A DNA stretch of 60,000 bases from Polytrichum commune (Eukaryota > Streptophyta > Polytrichopsida > Polytrichales > Polytrichaceae), in contig OX485807.1 in assembly GCA_950295325.1 (NCBI GenBank), forward strand, positions 41,324,440-41,384,439, read 5' to 3'. Each line of letters opens with the position of its first letter. The stretch's first letter is position 1. A program made the position numbers and the translations under genes. Under the pieces are notes generated by a model. That model worked only from the letters and a program-made list of their open reading frames with translations. It was not told the origin of the DNA and did no database searches. This document shows, piece by piece, positions 11,852 to 21,755 of this stretch.

Positions 11852-12064
11852 GTGAAGAGAAATGACCTCACCTTCAACAACACTAAGTGGAAGGTCAAGA
11901 AGATACACCAAAAAATTTGGCAAGGTATGCTTGACTATGTTAGAATTATCTGGGAGAAAGCTTGTGGGAATGTTGATAAGGCTGCCATCTATGATGATGC
12001 TCTTGTGAACTTTGATATGAAATGGAAAGACAACAACCTTTGTATTTACAATGTGAACATTTGA
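11852..12064 (+). pseudogene. Unrecognised protein-like fragment (~70 codons)
   Basis: The frame reads NDLTFNNTKWKVKKIHQKIW and continues with a charged, non-repetitive, helix-like sequence rich in W and K/D. This is unlike the biased frames around it. An overlapping frame upstream (to 11,865) ends within it. No splice-supported partner exon was found and no family is recognised. It may be a fragment of a transposon or captured gene. Confidence 0.3.
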
Positions 12065-12599
12065 CAAATGATGTGGCATAATAGAACACCTAATGTGGGC
12101 TTAGTTGATCATGCTTAACTTGCTTGCTCTGCTTCCTCTTTATGATGTTTTGTGAATCCACCTTGTGCACCCAAAGAAGTTGCTACCCTCTTTTTCAGGT
12201 TTCGGTGGTCTTGTAGGTGCTTCAAGCACTACATAAACTCTCCAAATAGCAAGTGACACTTAAGACCAAAAATATTGTACACACAACTCCTAAGATGGAG
12301 GATGATATCCAAACTTCGATTTACGAGAACACATAAATCATCAAAGGGAAATAATGGAAGGAACATCATTACAAGTGAAGGGAATTTTAGCTTTGCACCA
12401 GCTGTTTGACTGCCCCAGAAGCAAAATGAAGGAGAGACCCTGGTTTCAGGGGTGGCTTTGATAAGGAAGACGGGTCTTAAATGGTTACTTTCTCTGACTA
12501 GCCCACTTCTCCTAGGATATGAAACACGCAATTCAGCACAAGATGGTTAGTGAATCCAAATTGAGGCCATAGACACTTTCCTCCTCTTAATTTTAAGAG

Positions 12600-12830
12600 C
12601 TCATATGCCTCATATCTTATTCATTATAAAAGTGAAGATTCATGTGCTCATTGAGTGGTTATACATGCCTCCCTAATTATGTTGACTATTGATGCTAGAA
12701 TGGTTATCAGTTTTGACCACGTAGTCCAATCAATTTTAAACACATGTATTTTTGGTGTATGTTCTTTGATCCACACCTAATCACATATCACTCCACATAG
12801 GTGTATGATTGAGATAAGTAACAGAATAGG
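12600..12830 (+). repeat. Dispersed repeat fragment
   Basis: Shares TTATGTTGACTATT, TTTTAAACACATGTATTTTT, TGTTCTTTGATCCACACCTA and ATAGGTGT(A)TGATTGAGATA words with fragments near 30,420, 53,690, 54,030, 56,830 and 59,520. Non-coding, ends not resolved. Confidence 0.5.
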
Positions 12831-12839
12831 CACGTCTTC

Positions 12840-13947
12840 CTTAAGTGGTACGAGAGCAGATGCTGCTGCTCACTGTTCCCAACTTTTTCAACGAACAATA
12901 AGAGACCAAAACGAAAATACATCTGCCTAACACAAAGTCATTGATTCTTTACCTTTGTAGTAGAAGGAATGATGCCTTCACCAGCATGAACACAGCCGAA
13001 TGGTTCGTTTGAGTGTTTCCAATGGCAGAGAGTGACCTTACAGTGAACACTGCACATGCATCCAGTCTCACTTTCTTGTGAGGATGGTTAGATACCTGAT
13101 GATGGCAGATATTGCCAGTCAAGACACCTATTACTTGAAAATAATCTTGGTGGTGCATAACAGTTTACATAGTTTCTTCACTTTGAATCAACCAAGTCAT
13201 ATGCAGAAATATGAACCTGTTAAGCTCGAAAAATTACTGTCTAATGTTGATTGGGAGGTTATTATTTACAATGTTCAGCCTTTATAACAAGCCAGCGTCA
13301 TCTACCAACTAGAAGTTCAGAGGACTAGAGAATTGCTACTTGACGAATCTCGAACTGAAAATTGCAGGTGGCCTCACACTTCTAAATTACAGATCCTTCA
13401 GCTGCAATCTGGTGCATTGATCTACTTGCTATCATCGTCGTGAGAAAACACCTCAAAGGGCTACCAACCACAGGATTAGTGTTAACTTGCTATGGAGAAG
13501 CCGATTTTGATGGTGATGATGCAGCTCGAGGTGACAAACTGCACATTGAAATGAATAATAAGTTACCCAATAGATTCTCTTCCACATCTCATATAGATCT
13601 TACATATGGCTCTTGGATTAGGGCCAACAAGTTGCCTTGTTCTTGCTTAAAAACTCACATTCATATGCAATTGACTTACTAAACAATTAAGTGTCCTCGT
13701 CGGTATTTTAGAATAATGCTGGACTTTTAGATCGAAGGGCTCATGACTTGCAATGTAAGTATATTACAGTCTTGCAAAAGTCAAAGCTGTCATAGGTATA
13801 TAATATACATAATTGCTCTTCATCTTGTTAAGGACTTGTTTCATGAACTGAGAAATTGCAAGGACTGAAGCTCTGGACAGAAATGATGGGGAAATGATGC
13901 AGACATGTTTGCAAATAATCCTCAACACGTCCCAAGTCACAATTATA
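12840..13947. other. Region downstream of the SR gene; probable 3' UTR in part
   Basis: Base composition is more even than in the surrounding intergenic DNA, so some of this is likely transcribed 3' UTR of the minus-strand SR gene. No canonical AATAAA was confidently placed on the minus strand. Plus-strand frames here are short and unsupported. Confidence 0.4.
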
Positions 13948-14107
13948 TTAAACCACAGCCCTACCAGTTATTTGAGAAGAGTACCTCCGTGACCAAGACT
14001 TCCGAGTTGCATGCTCGTTCCCATCCGGACTCGCTAACCTCTTTGCAGGACTTCCAGGAGGCGATGCACCGTGCCTACTACGCCTCTCACGCGCTCCAAC
14101 GCGCTCC
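13948..14107 (-). CDS. SCL: SR gene last coding exon
   Basis: Acceptor TTCAATCAG, then ERVGARERRSRHGASPPGSP and on to SWSRRYSSQITGRAVV and TAA. RS/SP content is consistent with the tail. The overlapping plus-strand frame at 13,905-14,111 is its antisense shadow. Confidence 0.9.
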
Positions 14108-17100
14108 CTGATTGAAAATTAAATGGGTAGAAATAAGAGAAACCGATTTACGACTCCAGATTTATTCAACGCAGTTGAGGATCATTGGAGCTGTATTTTG
14201 TCAGAGCGCTGGGGTGTGCAATGCATAGCACTAAAAACCATCCATTGATAACAATGGTAGCAAATGAATGTTCAAATATCTCAAGCATGTGAACATAATG
14301 CATGTTCAACCTCATCCATCTGCATCTAATTGCTCAATCCTCAGACCACATAGTGAGCAGACACTTACATTATATCTGCACACCTACTAAAGACTGCCAC
14401 TACACCTTAGACTTTTGGATTATTACAATGAATTACAGAATGACTCACCGTGAGGTTTGACGTCTAGAGGGTGGCGAGCGTGATCGAGAGCCGGCTGTAA
14501 CAAATTTGCAAAGACACAATAGCATTAAAATCAGTAGGAAGATTACCTTTCCTTGTCTTTCAAGTATACACACAGATTGTTGTTGTATATTGCACTCAAT
14601 GAAAATTGAATAGCACGCAAATTTGCAGGAAGCGGGGCCCAGGCGGGCCTACCTCAGCCAGAAATCCAGTGAAAGTAAGGGATGCGAGAGACAAATTAGA
14701 CAGTTTCTTATATCAGAAATGGTCAGAAGTGTACATTCACATTCTTTAGTTGTCCTCCTAACTTAAGTGAAGTCGATCGAAGCACAAGAATCACTTTTAT
14801 CACCACGGAGAAGTGCTTTACACTGACACAGAATCTGCAGCAGATTATGTCATGCAGAGTATCTTACATCTGAATCGACGTGCAGGGGACCGCCTCCGAT
14901 GTCCATCCCCACTGAAACCACCACCTCTACCATCACTGTGTCCCCGACCGCCACGGCTGGTTGGAGTGCTGCAGTAAATTGAGTGACCTATAAGGTATTG
15001 CTTTGTGCCAGCCTTACTAAAGCTCTAATTTACTAAGACTTAACACTTCAAGAACTGTCACAATAGATGCCCGGAAATAGCCAATAAAATCAATTTCATT
15101 TCATTTCAATGAAAAAAAACATTTAAAATACGACCCACTGGTAAACATACTTAAACACAAAGGATGGTAAACAAATCCGATAAAAATATCAGGGTAGGAG
15201 TAAGAGGCGCCATACATGAACACTCAATCACAAAACTCAATAATTTGCACAATTTCAAACCCATCCTTAAGAAGCTATTGAATTCTATACACCAAAATGC
15301 CGTAAAAGAGCTCGTCAGAACCGACAAGCACCCGTCATACCCCATCTTACCCTTGCCCCCCACCATATGGAATCCACATTCCTTAAGGTACTACGACTTG
15401 CACCTAACCCTGCATTATGGATAACCATGATTGGAATAAGGAGATTGGTATAAAGAGAACGCCCTCACATTCATGTCTGTGGATAGATACCGACGTTTCG
15501 TTTTCTTTTTTAAGACTTCAGGAAAGTGACAAGATGCAATATATACAGGTGTCAACCAACTCTCATCACCTTGATCGCTCCTTCACTCGCATCTCTGCAG
15601 GTTTCTTTCGATTTTCTTCCGCAAAGACAACTGTGATTTCCCTCCCAGCTATTAATTGTCGGTCCATGTGATACTGAGCATCAGAAGCATCTGCAGGGTC
15701 TAGGTACTGTACAAATCCAAAGCCGCGGGGCTCTCTGCAAGGAACGTTGTTAAATAAGTAATCATAATTAAGAAGAGCCTTTTCTCAGTATTGATAAGAT
15801 CAAGGAGATTCGGAAAATTGCTGTGAGTATCGTCTTCACCATCATTTTCCAACGGAAGTAAGGAAATTGAAGTATCGCAGTTTGTCAAGACACTCCTGGT
15901 CAGAAGACACTGAATCTTAGCCCCCAGATAACAATAAGAGAAAATCCAGATTATTGTAAGGTTTTTAAGAGCCACGTTATTACATCAAACCTTGACGAGC
16001 TGTATGAAAACTTCAGATACCATCAGAAGACATGGTATTAACTGTTGATACAAAATTCACATTGAGGTTTTCTCCTTACAATACTTACAATCTGGAGAAG
16101 AATATTTTGCAGAAGATAAAATGCGGACACCATCGAAAAACGGTAGTGTCTTTATAAACTTTAAATGCATACTCTTAGTACACTTCACCATCAATATTAA
16201 AGGACTTCAGGCTATTGAGGTAACAGTTCCACGGTCTTCTGATTCTAAAAGGTACGTTAAATCTAGACTTAACTCTACACGCCCAAATTAAACCTTTTGC
16301 GAGGGAAAATTTTAGGCCGGGTCTGTTGACAGTGGAACATAAAATCATGATTCTCTTACTGGCTACCGGACGGCAGCCCCTCATGGAATAACTTGTTAAG
16401 AGAAGCCTTAGTTAGCATACCTTGACAGACTTTTGAATAGATATGTTCTTCTCATTGGTACAAAAATCATATTATCTTCAAAAATCTTGAAATAAAATCT
16501 CCTTCCTTCGACTGAAGAAGGGCTTGTCATCTCTGGACACCCTTGCTGTTGCCCTTCCCTCTTGCTGTCTTCCTAGGTTGAATACTGATCTGAGTCTTTG
16601 GGACATTCCACCACCACTTCAAGACTTCTTCCCCCACATCTAACATTCTCGAAGTGCAAAGTGAGCTTGGTGAGAGAAATTCAAGTTCCTGGCCACCCCG
16701 GCCCTTCAGACGCAAGACTTCACACTTGCAAAACCAACTTGCGAGGTCCTTCAATACTGGTTGTCGGTTGGTGCTCAATACTCTCTCTATAACTTCCTCT
16801 TTTTAAAGCAAGGCTTTCCAAGGCCTGTACCACACTGGTGCCACCGAATGGCATCGAAATATACAATTAATTTAGGATAATTCCTACACAAATAGGAATT
16901 AATTCCCAAAAGTTGGACAGAGAGCAGCTATTTCACCAAATGTCAACCCTTGGTCCCCACCTCTCTTCCTGCTACGATACAAACCTCAGAACTGTAACAT
17001 TTCTAGGACTTATGTTGATGATGTAAAGTAGGCTTCAAAACCTGCTTCATTCGTATAAAGTAGATACATGTTCTGAGATCAATAAAGATCTCTTAGAGTG

Positions 17101-18131
17101 ATACATGTCACCTACCAGCTGGCAGCAAAGCTCTCCAGTGACTTCGAGAGAATGTCAACCAATATACAACTACTTTTCAAAGTTATTGTATGCTTTCAGT
17201 AGTAGTATACCAGCTAACCTCACTGGCATTAAAGAAACTCTTGCCGATTTCGAGGAGCAGACGTACCCACTGTAGTAGTCCTTGGGCAGGTAAACGTCTT
17301 TGACTGGTCCAAACCTCTCGAATGCTAATCGTAGATCTTCCGGCCTGCAATGGCCAGACAAATCATAAGCGAGCAAAGTAAATGGCAGGAGTTTTCATCA
17401 TGAGGATGAAAACTTAATATGGCATTTAAGAGCCCTTTGCATGATGTGATTGTGGTTAGCTCCAGATATCACCGTCAGTTCTGCCAAATCCTCTCAGAAA
17501 GAGAATGCGGATTCACAGGCTGCGTAATTACAAGGTACATGTTTGTTCTATTTGTGGTCATTCAGCATTCAAGATTCCATTTATCATAAAACCTTCATAT
17601 TTTGTAAGTGAATTATATTGAATAAGCTTTAATTTGGATGCAGTCCTTGATCTATTGATGATGAAATCACATTTGATGCAAACATCGTTCACAAATGATT
17701 CCATATGATACACTTCAGGTTTTCAATGTGAAGACCAAAATTTGGCCGGTTTGTTAGGTTCATGCATGTAACTATGATTATTTTCATTAATTGGCTTCCA
17801 GAATTGCAAATTTTGTACACTAACTGTGGTTTCCATCTTCAAATTCTGAAGCCTCGTCCTTAATTAATCTCAAAATGAATTACAAGTCCCCAATTACTGA
17901 ATATAGTGATTATAACAATTGCATACTAGAGATGGGAAGGTTTAAATGCCTGGAGTCACGTGCTATGTTGCGGACAAGGAGGCTTGTAGGAGCACTCGAA
18001 AACCGTGGGCCGAGGTCCCTCCCTCTCCAAAATTTTCTGCGAGGTCCATTGTCGTTGCGACGACTCCTGCGTCGCACAGGACTTCTGTCTCTCCGAGACG
18101 GACTATAGCTCCTGCTTCTGCTCCTTCCCAT
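13948..18131 (-). CDS. SCL: SC35-like (SCL) SR splicing factor, complete, six coding exons
   Basis: Joining 18131-17950, 17344-17267, 15734-15570, 14968-14868, 14494-14449 and 14107-13948 gives 732 bases, 243 codons plus TAA, with every phase consistent. Residues 1-48 form an Arg/Ser/Pro-rich extension starting MGRSRSRSYSPSRRDRSP, the plant-specific signature of SCL proteins. An RRM follows (about 49-127): RNP2 is LLVRNI (51-56), then RPEDLR and FGPVKDVYLPKDYYSGEPRG, and RNP1 is RGFGFVQY (90-97), then GREITVVFAEENRKKP. Residues 140-243 are a G/R/S tail with RS and SP dipeptides (RRRSPARR, SGSRSRSPPSRR). SCL proteins bind pre-mRNA in the nucleus and help define splice sites; phosphorylation of the RS region controls them. 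The family is certain; which SCL member (28, 30, 30A or 33) is not. Confidence 0.95.
14449..14494 (-). CDS. SCL: SR gene coding exon 5 (RS)
   Basis: Acceptor TTGTTACAG, 46 bases encoding SGSRSRSPPSRRQTS, donor GTGAGT. A small RS-coding exon, as is common in SR genes. Confidence 0.9.
14868..14968 (-). CDS. SCL: SR gene coding exon 4 (Gly/Arg-rich)
   Basis: Acceptor TACTGCAG. Encodes TPTSRGGRGHSDGRGGGFSG then DGHRRRSPARRF. Donor GTAAGA. 101 bases, which keeps the frame into exon 5. Confidence 0.9.
15570..15734 (-). CDS. SCL: SR gene coding exon 3 (RNP1 and end of RRM)
   Basis: Acceptor TTGCAG, then EPRGFGFVQY through GREITVVFAEENRKKPAEMR and VKERS, with donor GTGATG. Preceded by the longest coding intron (about 1.5 kb). 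Confidence 0.95.
15735..17266 (-). other. Long RRM intron of the SR gene
   Basis: About 1.5 kb inside the RRM. On the minus strand, about 16,500-16,790 is purine-rich and GC-richer than its flanks (GAAGAAG-type words) and lacks the transposons seen elsewhere. Plant SR genes often carry regulated alternative or stop-containing exons in such introns. That this segment is one is inference. Confidence 0.5.
17267..17344 (-). CDS. SCL: SR gene coding exon 2 (mid RRM)
   Basis: Acceptor CCATTGCAG, then PEDLRLAFERFGPVKDVYLP and KDYYSG, then donor GTACGT. Phase 2 on both sides. The exon holds the alpha-1/beta-2 part of the RRM. Confidence 0.95.
17950..18131 (-). CDS. SCL: SR gene coding exon 1
   Basis: Starts at the ATG of MGRSRSRSYS and ends after GACTCCAG. 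The next bases are GCATTT, so the donor is GC, not GT. Reading on into the intron gives a non-homologous peptide. Splicing here to 17,344 restores ARDSRPEDLR, matching the family. Confidence 0.88.
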
Positions 18132-18927
18132 GTTTCACCAACTCGTTGGGCTGGAGACTAAAATGTGACACGTCAGCCGAATCGGACAATGCGAATAAGG
18201 AGAACCTTCACAGCGCGTGATTTTTGTTACTCAGGGTAAAATGGAATCAGCAGGACATTTCCAACATGCAGCGAATCCTGTTACAGAAGGCAGGATTATA
18301 ATCAGTTCGTTGTGGCGCTGCAAAATGTCTATGCTTACCAAGAAAACACGACGAGGTGAGATTTATGGAAGGGGAAACGATAAGTCTATCTGCAGATAAT
18401 CAACAAAGCCATGGTGACTTTTAGCTCTTTGTGCTCACATGCAATTGACAAGAAATGTGAGCACAGCGAAAAACATCATCAAAATCGAGAGTTAGCCAGC
18501 AGAGCTATCAAAATGGAGAAGAACCAGGGGAAGTAACTTCAAACTTTCGTTCAATCGTAGGAGTGTGGCTATAACACCCCGTAGAAAGGTCGTCGAACAT
18601 CAAACAATTTCAACCTAGAGAAGAAACGTATCGCTGACGATACTCCATGCGGATTCTCCCCGCGATGAAACGAAGAGGTTAGAACAAGCTCTCGAGCTCG
18701 CCTTCGTTGTTAAAGAAGTCTGGAATTTAAGTTTCTCGTTCACAGACCTACGCTTTGTACCATACCAACAAACTCATCAAGATTTTGCGTATTGTAACAG
18801 CAAGAACTGGTTGCACAGAAGAATTCATACGGCTTCGAAGTATCAACCAATATTGTCCATGTCTTAAAGAGTACGTTCCCTATATCCAAGTGCTCCATCT
18901 ACTCTGAAGTTCGATAACACCCAGCAG

Positions 18928-19470
18928 GCAGTGATCGTCACCTCAATTTGTCAATAGACGAGACAAAGACATCACAACATAAGCCTAAACTGTTATTTCT
19001 CTTAACGGCACCTGCCGCTCATAATTTTTCTGTCCAAACACAGCCAAATCGGTCGCAAAATTCAGACTATGAACCTCGCATTCACGAAAACTTCATCTGA
19101 AACGTACCGCTTCCTTCTCCTCGGTTTTAAATAATCCGAGTCCAATAAACCTTAAAAAGTAAGAAGGCTCCAGCTAATCCTCAGCAGGCGGGCACCAGGC
19201 AGTGGTTGTCACCTGAATTTGTCAATAGACGAAACAGAGACATCATCACAGCCGCCACGCTCCGTCAGGCTAACAAACTCACACCATAATCCTGTACCAC
19301 TGTTCTTTCTTTAGGCGGAACTTATCGCTTTATTTTTTTTCTCTGCTCAAACGCAATCAGATCGGTCGCAGAAACAAGACTCTGAACCTCCCATTGACGA
19401 AAATTGCATCTGAAACGTACCGCGTCCTTCTCCTCGGTTCAAATCATCCGAGACGAATAAACCTCCAAAT
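18928..19470 (-). repeat. Imperfect tandem duplication in the SR gene leader intron
   Basis: Two copies, about 18,928-19,160 and 19,195-19,470, share AATTTGTCAATAGACGA, CGAAAA(C/T)T(T/G)CATCTGAA, AACGTACCGC, TCCTTCTCCTCGGTT and AATAAACCT. The offset grows from 271 to 313 because one copy carries an indel. On the minus strand each copy holds GCGGTACGTTTCAG, a strong donor-like sequence, so alternative leader exons are possible. Confidence 0.75.
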
Positions 19471-19579
19471 CCATGACCACGAGCGTACTCAGAAGATTCC
19501 AGCTGTTCCGCAACACCGAGTAGCAATCGATTCATAAGAAGAGCAATTTGAAGAAGAGCAGGGGTGGCAATTTGGTTAC

Positions 19580-19655
19580 CTGTGCGAGAAGGAGAGATCG
19601 GAAGCGCGGCGGTTACGATCTGTAGGGGAAGCGACTGGCGCATTGAGGTCCAAGC
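19580..19655 (-). other. Probable 5' UTR exon of the SR gene
   Basis: On the minus strand a GC-richer stretch ends TCTCGCACAG followed by GTAACC, a good donor. A matching acceptor, ATTTTAG at about 18,158, lies 26 bases before the start codon, giving a ~1.4-kb leader intron. The transcription start is placed only from the TATA-like sequence upstream. Confidence 0.55.
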
Positions 19656-19676
19656 CGTTATCACTTGCATTCCGGT

Positions 19677-19686
19677 GTATATATTT
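19677..19686 (-). promoter_or_regulatory. TATA-like box of the SR gene
   Basis: AAATATATAC on the minus strand, about 30 bases before the inferred leader exon. Confidence 0.5.
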
Positions 19687-19740
19687 TTGCGAAGACAAGA
19701 GTGGGAGTGGAGCGAGCGATGATCTCTTGTGGGGAAAAAA

Positions 19741-21333
19741 TGCAGCCATTTCTTATTTGATTCTATGCATTATGGATAAATCCTAACTTCATCCAAATCT
19801 TGTCTATAATTTAGATTTTTGGCATATGTTGATGACAACATTGTCACAAAAATTTAACGTTCATAAGTTCAAGCTTAAGTATAGTTCACTCACGTAAAAC
19901 CCATTTTATTACTCTCTAAGTGAAAGTAAATGAATTATATTATTACCTTGTATGTTATACATACTAAATACATGAGAACTCATGATTACATTCAATCTTC
20001 ACATAACTTGCATAACACATTCCTGTTCATACGCAAGGATGATACTAGTTTGGCTGGCATAGCACTCTTGCAACTAGCCACTTGTTAATTTGAGGTGTAT
20101 TCTATAGACTTCCTCTGAAATGATCCAATTTTTTCTTAAAGTCTTGCATTTTAACCAACTATTTTTCAAATTGAACTGGTTCATTTGTAATTAGCGGTCA
20201 CCTTGTTTATCGCATTGGCCATTTCCTAGCCCTTATCCAAAATCTTACTTGCAAGACAAATAACTCATCCCAACAACCTTCTTACAAGACTCGCTAATGC
20301 GTCGATCAATTGTGGGAAATGTAGCCTTTGATTTCATGAATTATGGAGAGATTTTAACTTCATCAAAGTCTTCTCTATATTTGAGATATTTGGAATTATA
20401 CTGAGATTATACCATGATCATAACATTGTCTCATAATATCGTCATGTCCAAGCTTTGCTAACCCTTTTTTGTTGCTAGAAAGCTTAACTTTAATTTTGCA
20501 AATTGGCAAATGATGTTATAACATGGGGTGAGCTTCACATGCTCTAAGTAAAGTAGATGTATGGTTCACCCAATAAAACTTCAAGTGAAGGGCAAAAGTT
20601 GTTTCTTGTTGGGGGGCGCCACATAGGTAGATACCATCAACCTCCAACCATTTGGTTAGATTAATTGTGTACAGTTAGGTTGCCCCACGCTAATTTTATC
20701 GTTATTCCACACTATTTTGCACATTATGTTAATACGTAAGTTCAACTTAATACAATAATCATCTATATACTATGGTTGCTACGTAGATGTATAAACAAAG
20801 TCATAAGTATTTGAGATCTACATTTGACCCAAGGTAAATTTGCATGGGTAAAAAAGGCAACCTATTCACAATGGCAACCTTATTGCACATGTCATTGTTG
20901 AAGACCAATTGCACTACACTTAGGGATTTGGACTTGATGTGTGAACGGGTGCATCATGATATTGGACATTATGCCCCTATCTTATTGGAGCATCCTAAGC
21001 AGTCTTTGTTCCGGTGGGTGTGTCTACAATGGCACAAAGCCAAGGCGTTGGTGTTGGTGTTGGCATCATCTTCATGCCAAGGCCTCGGCATGAAGTCCCA
21101 AACCTCTCCCCACCCTGGTCTTAACACTATGGAATTGCAAAAGCGCACTTCATTTCGTGTGCATTGATTCCGGGCATTTTGGAGAGAGCAGAATATGTCA
21201 TGAAGGCTTGGCTCTCAAAAGATAAGGGGGAAAAAATAAAACATGGTGCAAGGAAAACGAATGAGTAATATATATGATCATATGTTGCTAATTTTGAGTA
21301 ACATGCAGTGGAAGAGAAGATAAAGTGTCATAC
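19741..21333. other. Intergenic, mostly featureless; fragment of the MULE-like MITE family
   Basis: About 20,090-20,215 contains GGTGTATTCTATAGACTTCC, TTCAAATTGAACTGGTTCAT and TGTAATTAGCGGTCACC, recognisable as a decayed copy of the 225-bp family intact at 30,477 and 50,026. The rest shows no gene, although a 107-codon frame (20,844-21,167) lies there without family resemblance. Confidence 0.5.
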
Positions 21334-21346
21334 TTTGATATTCCTA

Positions 21347-21409
21347 ATGAAGAAAGGAAGCAAGCACAATCTCCTCAAGGAAGTGATTATTAGTTTATGG
21401 AGATCCTAA
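21347..21409 (+). promoter_or_regulatory. Upstream ORF copying the start of the next gene
   Basis: Frame MKKGSKHNLLKEVI then six residues and TAA. It mirrors the real start at 21,489, MGKGSKHNLSKEVI, and the bases before both ATGs match too (TACTTTGATATTCCTA versus TACTTGATATACACA). This is a partial duplication of the 5' UTR/exon 1 boundary, 142 bases upstream. If transcribed it would be a uORF before the main start. Confidence 0.6.
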
Positions 21410-21488
21410 GAGTGATACTTGAGAAGTGTATCTTTCTTGTGGTGGATGAGAAGCCGATAGATATTAGGTGTCCTACTTGATATACACA

Positions 21489-21755
21489 ATGGGGAAGGGA
21501 AGCAAGCACAATCTCTCGAAGGAGGTGATTGCGGCCTTGCCAAGCGACCTCGATTCCCAATTGGACGTCGCGAACCAGATCACGAATTATGCCGTTTCGG
21601 GCCGTGTCGCGAAGCTCGAGGCTGAGACTGCGAATCTTCGGCAGAAGGTGGCAGAGAAAGAGCAGATAATTTCCGGGTTGCAGAAACGCGTGATTGCAGC
21701 AGAAACCACTCTAGAGGAAACCACAGCCAAGCTTAACATTGCATTGGAAGGGCAG
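21489..21755 (+). CDS. At4g15545-like exon 1
   Basis: MGKGSKHNLSKEVIAALPSD through KLNIALEGQ, donor GTTGAT, phase 0. It is visibly more GC-rich than its surroundings. Confidence 0.93.

Noticed and set aside
13905-14111. Plus-strand frame of 68 codons
   Set aside because: It is antisense to the last coding exon of the SR gene, where the RS-coding minus strand explains the composition.
14521-14650. Extra SR exon on the minus strand between exons 4 and 5
   Set aside because: A CTGAG acceptor-like and an AAAG|GTAATC donor-like site exist and the phase could fit, but the peptide is not RS-like. Direct exon 4 to 5 joining gives the family pattern. It could still be an alternative exon.
19347-19670. 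Minus-strand frame of 107 codons before the SR gene
   Set aside because: It overlaps the inferred leader exon and intron, crosses a good donor at 19,580 and has no family resemblance.
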